NCBI GenBank assembly: GCA_947629125.1
Contig: CANRCO010000011.1
Location: 1 to 18,050 of the forward strand
Reading direction: 5' to 3'
Length of the DNA stretch: 18,050 bases
Source: an uncultured Bacilli bacterium
GTDB taxonomy: Bacteria > Bacillota_I > Bacilli_A > RF39 > UBA660
In this document: positions 14,726 to 18,050 of the stretch, one piece after another
Position numbering within the stretch: the first letter of the stretch is position 1
Layout: each line of letters opens with the position of its first letter
The notes under the pieces: generated by a model
What the model saw: only the letters and a program-made list of their open reading frames with translations
What the model was told of the DNA's origin: nothing
Database searches by the model: none
Translations under genes and position numbers: made by a program

Positions 14726-14977
14726 TAAGTTGTTATAAGCTTCAATAATTTTGTCTTCAAACATTTTTCTTGTTTCAGAATTTATTGGATTAGCTATGTC
14801 ATGTTTTTCACCATTAGCATTAATCCGATTAGGCATAGCTAAATATAATTTTTCTTCACCTTGTAATACTTTGATACCACTTACTTTAAAGCAATCATCT
14901 AATATAACAGAAGCATATGCTCTAATTTTAGACCCTTCTCTTTCAAATTTGTGTACATTTACTGATGTAATTTCCAT
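14717..14977 (-). CDS. spoVG: SpoVG regulatory nucleic-acid-binding protein
   Basis: SpoVG is a small protein that binds DNA and RNA and affects septation, sporulation and cell-surface genes in many Firmicutes. The 86-residue product begins MEITSVNVHKFEREGSKIRA and contains VILDDCFKVSGIKV and LYLAMPNR, all hallmarks. The C-terminal helix (RKMFEDKIIEAYNNLED) is shorter than in some homologues. It has a strong AGGAGG site and its own promoter, but I see no sigma-H-like sequence as in B. subtilis. Confidence 0.97.
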   Translation of the reverse strand: MEITSVNVHKFEREGSKIRAYASVILDDCFKVSGIKVLQGEEKLYLAMPNRINANGEKHDIANPINSETRKMFEDKIIEAYNNLED

Positions 14978-15003
14978 GTATAATCCTCCTATTACATAAG
15001 TCT

Positions 15004-15032
15004 ATTTTAAATTATTTTTTGTTAAATAGCAA
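15004..15032 (-). promoter_or_regulatory. Promoter of spoVG
   Basis: A -35 TTGCTA (15027-15032) and a -10 TAAAAT (15004-15009) have a 17 bp spacer, in the 81 bp between veg and spoVG. An isolated TTGACA at 15050-15055 has no -10 at a fitting distance. Confidence 0.6.
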
Positions 15033-15058
15033 GTCATTTTACCACAATTTGTCAAAAA

Positions 15059-15271
15059 TTAGTAATAAGTTATTACAATATCACCAATTATTAAATCAGC
15101 TAAGGAAAAACTTTTTTCTACATCATTGGTTTGAATAGTAAAAATATTATTATAAATCTTATATAAAATCCCATAATAATTGTTTTCTTTATTACGCATT
15201 CCATACTCTGTTATTTGAACTCGCCGTCCTATATTTTTACTAAGTTCTTCTTTGACAATATTTATATTCAT
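15059..15271 (-). CDS. veg: Veg protein
   Basis: Veg is a small, highly expressed protein linked to biofilm formation and spore outgrowth in B. subtilis. The 70-residue product matches the family: IVKEELSKNIGRRVQI, YGILYKIYNNIFTIQ, then SFSLADLIIGDIVITYY. It lacks the last ten or so residues of the B. subtilis protein. Its ATG overlaps the yabG stop (ATGA), so the two are probably translated together. In B. subtilis veg has its own very strong promoter; none is visible here, suggesting a changed expression pattern. Confidence 0.92.
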   Translation of the reverse strand: MNINIVKEELSKNIGRRVQITEYGMRNKENNYYGILYKIYNNIFTIQTNDVEKSFSLADLIIGDIVITYY

Positions 15272-16044
15272 TGGCGCGGATACCCCACATACATTAAACC
15301 ATTACCAATAATTCCTCCAATACCATCTTTTCCATACTTGGTTTTATCTAAAAGAGCTGGTAAATCAACTAATTTATTTCTTTCAGTTAAAGATAAACTA
15401 GTTGCAATAATAGCTGGGTCTAAAGCATGAATATTAATTCTTTTCGGGCTAGAAGCATAATTTGCACCGGCTTTAATTAAAGCTTCATAATCACTTTGAC
15501 AAGCACCAGCAATAATAACTAATTTTTCATGACTGCTTTCATACAATCGTGCTCGACGAATTGCTTTAACAAAATTTTCACTATTTTTATAATTTTTAAT
15601 GTTATTAGGGTCATTCTTTTTTTTATAGTAAGCATCATGTCCGGTAATTATAACTATATCTGGTTTATATTCTTTTAATAAATCAATAATACATTCATAA
15701 ATATTACTTTCACTTATTTTTTTACCAATTGCTAATACACCGGCTTCTTTATAATATTTTAAACAACGCTTTAAATAATCATCGTCACCATCAATATGCA
15801 AAATTTTACCGGGTAAGTAAAAAAAATCATCGCGGTCATTTTTCTTAGCTTCATCTAAAACTAAATCATCGCTAGTTACTTCGTAATCTTCTATTTTTAC
15901 TAAATCATCAATATTGCTATCTGCATATAGACGAACATCAACACCTTTTAAGTAACAGACATTATTTTTAATATTAATTACTTTAAATACCGTATCATTA
16001 TCATAACTAGAACGTGTTACAAAATCCCCTTTATGTATTTCCAA
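15268..16044 (-). CDS. yabG: Sporulation-specific coat protease YabG
   Basis: YabG cleaves coat proteins (SpoIVA, SafA and others) late in spore formation. I prefer the TTG at 16042-16044: GGTGAT lies 4 nt upstream, and the protein then begins MEIHKGDFVTRSSY, as in homologues. The ATG at 16054-16056 would add four residues and has no ribosome binding site. The product is 258 residues. His136 in ITGHDAYY and Cys182 in AGACQSDYEAL are the likely catalytic pair. ASSPKRINIHALDP and GKDGIGGIIGNGLM are also typical. A CATA-containing sequence at 16059-16067 could belong to a sigma-E/K promoter, but the match is poor. Confidence 0.93.
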   Translation of the reverse strand: MEIHKGDFVTRSSYDNDTVFKVINIKNNVCYLKGVDVRLYADSNIDDLVKIEDYEVTSDDLVLDEAKKNDRDDFFYLPGKILHIDGDDDYLKRCLKYYKEAGVLAIGKKISESNIYECIIDLLKEYKPDIVIITGHDAYYKKKNDPNNIKNYKNSENFVKAIRRARLYESSHEKLVIIAGACQSDYEALIKAGANYASSPKRINIHALDPAIIATSLSLTERNKLVDLPALLDKTKYGKDGIGGIIGNGLMYVGYPRQ

Positions 16045-16068
16045 ATTTATCACCATTAAATAATATGC

Positions 16069-16106
16069 AAAAAAGACTCCACTTATTATTAAGTAAAGTC
16101 TTTTTT
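16069..16106 (-). terminator. Terminator of rsmA
   Basis: A long stem (AAAAAAGACT, then TTACTTA / TAAGTGG, then AGTCTTTTTT) follows directly on the rsmA stop and ends in a run of T. It separates rsmA from the sporulation gene yabG. Confidence 0.9.
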
Positions 16107-16878
16107 ATTTTTTATCTAATAAATTAGTAATTTTTATAAAGATTTCTAATGGTAAATCTTCAGCACGAATATTCTCTTGGTAATTTTCACTGATTAACAA
16201 ATCTTTTATAATTGACCAATTATAATTATATAAATTATTCTTTAATGTTTTTCGTTTAAATTGAAAACTATCTCTAACTAATTTAAAAAATAATTTTTCA
16301 TTTATACTTATTTTATTTTTTTTCGTAAATTTAATTACCGCACTATCAACTTTTGGCACAGGAGAGAAACACTTGTTACTGACATCAAATAATTTTTGAA
16401 TATTAAAATAATATTGTAAATAGACACTAATAGATGAATATAATTTACTACCTGGTAAAGCACTAAAACGCATTGCTACTTCTTTTTGAACTAACAAAAC
16501 CATCTGTTGAATATTTATATTTGAATTAATAATATACTCAATAATTGGAGTAGTTATATAATAAGGAATGTTAGCTATTATATATAAATTTTCATATTGA
16601 TAATTATTTAAAATTTCTTGTAAATTGACTTTTAAAAAATCTTGATAATAAACATCTAAATTATTATAGTTTAAATAATCTTTCATTCTTGTATCTATTT
16701 CGAAAGCGACAACTTGACATTTCTTAACTAAATATTTAGTTAAAGCACCTTTTCCTGGTCCAATTTCAATTATCAAATCATTTTCTTTTACTTCAATACT
16801 ATTAGCAATCTTTTGTAAAATATTTTCATCATGCAAAAAATTTTGACCTAAACTTTTTTTGGCAATTAACTTTTCCAT
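16105..16878 (-). CDS. rsmA: 16S rRNA (adenine1518/1519-N6) dimethyltransferase
   Basis: RsmA (KsgA) dimethylates two adjacent adenines in helix 45 of 16S rRNA late in small-subunit assembly. The 257-residue product has KKSLGQNFLHD near the start, S-adenosylmethionine motif I IEIGPGKGALT (37-47), FEID (59-62), and the catalytic motif NIPYYITTP (103-111). SPVPKVDSAVIKF follows and the length is normal. AAGGA lies 9 nt before the ATG, partly inside a small TTCCT/AGGAA hairpin. A promoter with an unusual dyad lies upstream. rnmV, which usually precedes ksgA in Bacilli, is absent. Confidence 0.97.
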   Translation of the reverse strand: MEKLIAKKSLGQNFLHDENILQKIANSIEVKENDLIIEIGPGKGALTKYLVKKCQVVAFEIDTRMKDYLNYNNLDVYYQDFLKVNLQEILNNYQYENLYIIANIPYYITTPIIEYIINSNINIQQMVLLVQKEVAMRFSALPGSKLYSSISVYLQYYFNIQKLFDVSNKCFSPVPKVDSAVIKFTKKNKISINEKLFFKLVRDSFQFKRKTLKNNLYNYNWSIIKDLLISENYQENIRAEDLPLEIFIKITNLLDKK

Positions 16879-16902
16879 ATAATCAATTCCTTATTGAGGA
16901 AT

Positions 16903-16950
16903 ATTTTCACCTCTTTTTACCATTATGCGGTAATTTATGGTGAAAATCAA
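16903..16950 (-). promoter_or_regulatory. rsmA promoter inside a nested dyad
   Basis: A -35 TTGATT (16945-16950) and a -10 CATAAT (16922-16927) have a 17 bp spacer. Two inverted repeats share one centre at 16925: outer arms ATTTTCACC / GGTGAAAAT (16903-16911, 16939-16947) and inner arms TTACC / GGTAA (16917-16921, 16929-16933) flanking the -10. There is no T run, so it is not a terminator; an operator is more likely. Confidence 0.55.
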
Positions 16951-16972
16951 TAATTAATTAAAAAATATGACT

Positions 16973-17515
16973 TTACCAGCCATATCTTAAAACATCATAA
17001 GTAATATTAGAACGACCTACTTTATTATTAGCTATAGATTCACTGCTAACTAAAAGGTCAATATCATTACCTAAAACTCCACGGTCCATTACAACTGCTA
17101 CAACTGCTTCATCACTGATACGTTTCGAATCAAATTTAATGATTGTACCACAAGCTAAATTCTTACTAGAAGCTACAATTTTAACTTTACCATAAGTTTT
17201 ATCATTATAGTAGTCGATGCCTCCCGCTAAATTATAACTAGAATCGCAAGCCAAATGACCTCCACATAATGGACAATTATAAACATAACCAGTTAAACTA
17301 CCAGTATAAGAATCTATTGGTTGGTATAATTTATTAATTTGTTCTTGAACTTCTTTTTGTTTAAATTCTTCAGCTTTAATAGCCATCATATTTAAATTAA
17401 CACTTTTCTTTATATTAATATTACTCATTTTATTTTCATTTATCTTACTAGAATTAATAACTAACACTAATAATACTACTATACCAAATTGAATTAACTT
17501 TATAAGTTTTTTCAT
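16973..17515 (-). CDS. 3D-domain cell-wall protein (YabE/YocH-like)
   Basis: 3D-domain proteins are secreted wall enzymes or binding proteins of the double-psi beta-barrel type, related to resuscitation-promoting factors and MltA. I chose the ATG at 17513-17515 (180 residues) because GAGAGGTG lies just upstream. A signal anchor covers about residues 4-20. The 3D motif is at the C-terminus: VVMDRG (142-146), then GNDIDLL (149-155), with Asp144, Asp151 and Asp153. It lacks the G5 and DUF348 domains of full YabE. A CPLCGGHLAC segment (81-90) and Cys122 suggest disulfides or a metal site. Position between tatD and rsmA matches yabE. Confidence 0.88.
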   Translation of the reverse strand: MKKLIKLIQFGIVVLLVLVINSSKINENKMSNINIKKSVNLNMMAIKAEEFKQKEVQEQINKLYQPIDSYTGSLTGYVYNCPLCGGHLACDSSYNLAGGIDYYNDKTYGKVKIVASSKNLACGTIIKFDSKRISDEAVVAVVMDRGVLGNDIDLLVSSESIANNKVGRSNITYDVLRYGW

Positions 17516-17543
17516 AAATTCACCTCTCATTGGTACAGCTAAT

Positions 17544-17572
17544 ATTCTAACATATATTACTTTATAAGTCAA
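17544..17572 (-). promoter_or_regulatory. Promoter of the 3D-domain gene
   Basis: A -35 TTGACT (17567-17572) and a -10 TAGAAT (17544-17549) have a 17 bp spacer. The -35 overlaps the last codons of tatD. Confidence 0.7.
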
Positions 17573-18050
17573 AAATCTCCCTAATATTTTGGTTGGTAAC
17601 TTTTGCTACTTGACTTAATGGAATATCATATAACTCTGCTAAAAACTCAGCAATTATTTTAATATACTTAGGAGCATTTTGGCTACCACGATAAGGATGA
17701 GGAGTTAAGTAAGGAGCATCAGTTTCTAATACTATATTATTAATTGGAATTTGTTTTATGACATCTTTTAAATTACTATTTTTAAAAGTAATTACACCCC
17801 CAACTCCTAATTTAAAGCCCATTTTTATATAAATATTAGCAGTTTCTAAACTACCACTAAAAGCATGAATAATACCTTTAACATGATACTTTTTTAATAT
17901 ATCAATTGTATCTTGAGTGGCTTCACGACTATGAATAACTACTGGAATGTTATTATCTTCAGCAATTTTTAGTTGCTTTTCAAATAATTCTTTTTGTTCA
18001 TTTTTTAAATCTTTTGAATAGTGATAATCTAAACCGATTTCTCCAATAGC
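17562..18050 (-). CDS. tatD: TatD family metal-dependent hydrolase (5' end outside window)
   Basis: TatD proteins are TIM-barrel metal-dependent DNases linked to DNA repair and RNA quality control. The C-terminal 162 residues are visible; the frame is open to the window edge, so the true start lies beyond it. Family motifs appear in order: AIGEIGLDYH, PVVIHSREA, GIIHAFSGS, and VLETDAPYLTPHPYRG. Metal ligands Glu, His, His and Asp are all present in these motifs. The tatD, 3D-domain gene, rsmA order matches yabD-yabE-ksgA of B. subtilis. Confidence 0.95.
   Translation of the reverse strand, partial: AIGEIGLDYHYSKDLKNEQKELFEKQLKIAEDNNIPVVIHSREATQDTIDILKKYHVKGIIHAFSGSLETANIYIKMGFKLGVGGVITFKNSNLKDVIKQIPINNIVLETDAPYLTPHPYRGSQNAPKYIKIIAEFLAELYDIPLSQVAKVTNQNIREIFDL

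Noticed and set aside
15268..15270. UGA read as tryptophan (Mollicutes code)
   Set aside because: yabG ends in TGA exactly where its homologues end, and tryptophans in conserved positions (for example L13 ERKW) use TGG.
14751..15430. Plus-strand frames opposite spoVG (14751-14999) and opposite veg/yabG (15215-15430)
   Set aside because: They are mirror shadows of well-identified genes, without start signals.
16903..16947. Rho-independent terminator between the 3D-domain gene and rsmA
   Set aside because: The loop is long, no T run follows on either strand, and the dyad overlays a promoter, so an operator explains it better.
1..18050. CRISPR array, tRNA, rRNA, insertion sequence or prophage
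   Set aside because: I saw no regularly spaced repeats, cloverleaf sequences, transposase or integrase reading frames; some short structures could have been missed by eye.

Overview
The window is strongly AT-rich and carries many endospore-formation genes, so it most likely comes from a low-GC, spore-forming Firmicute. The divergent proteins and compact layout would suit an uncultured gut lineage of Bacilli, but that placement is inference. UGA is a normal stop (for example at the end of yabG), so the standard code applies. All genes but one are on the minus strand, so the biological order runs from position 18050 down to 1.

Right half (18050 to about 8800). The order is tatD (partial), a 3D-domain cell-wall protein, rsmA, yabG, veg, spoVG, yabP, yabQ, a DivIC/FtsB-type division protein, truA, a HerA-type ATPase, rplM, rpsI, a serine O-acetyltransferase and cwlD. 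This joins two neighbourhoods that are separate in Bacillus subtilis: the yabD-yabE-ksgA-yabG-veg-spoVG-yabP-yabQ-divIC region and the truA-rplM-rpsI-cwlD region. rnmV, sspF and ispE are missing from the expected places. An orphan HerA ATPase with its own promoter sits between truA and rplM, and rplM has a folded leader resembling the L13 autoregulatory leader.

Middle (about 8820 to 5700). A plus-strand zinc-dependent phospholipase C family gene converges on cwlD; their 3' ends overlap inside a perfect palindrome. Divergent from it is a two-gene unit: an Abi-type HEPN protein whose stop overlaps the start of an HtrA-like membrane serine protease, closed by a UUCG-loop terminator.

Left part (5700 to 1). 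rpiB, ywzB (DUF1146), spoIID and spoIIQ form a tight run. A candidate sigma-F promoter precedes spoIIQ. The next gene encodes a very divergent 194-residue protein; its position and outline suggest a decayed MreB/Mbl-like actin fold. Two related membrane-anchored surface proteins follow. Each is preceded by an almost identical 75-76 bp cassette holding the -10 box, the ribosome binding site, the first codons and a G8 homopolymer. In one copy the G8 lies in frame in the gene itself. In the other it lies in a 28-codon leader ORF that overlaps the real start. This looks like a phase-variable surface-protein system and is the most unusual part of the window.

Functionally the window supports engulfment (SpoIID, SpoIIQ), coat and cortex steps (YabG, YabP, YabQ, CwlD), ribosome and tRNA maturation (RsmA, TruA, L13, S9), envelope quality control (HtrA) and variable surface display.
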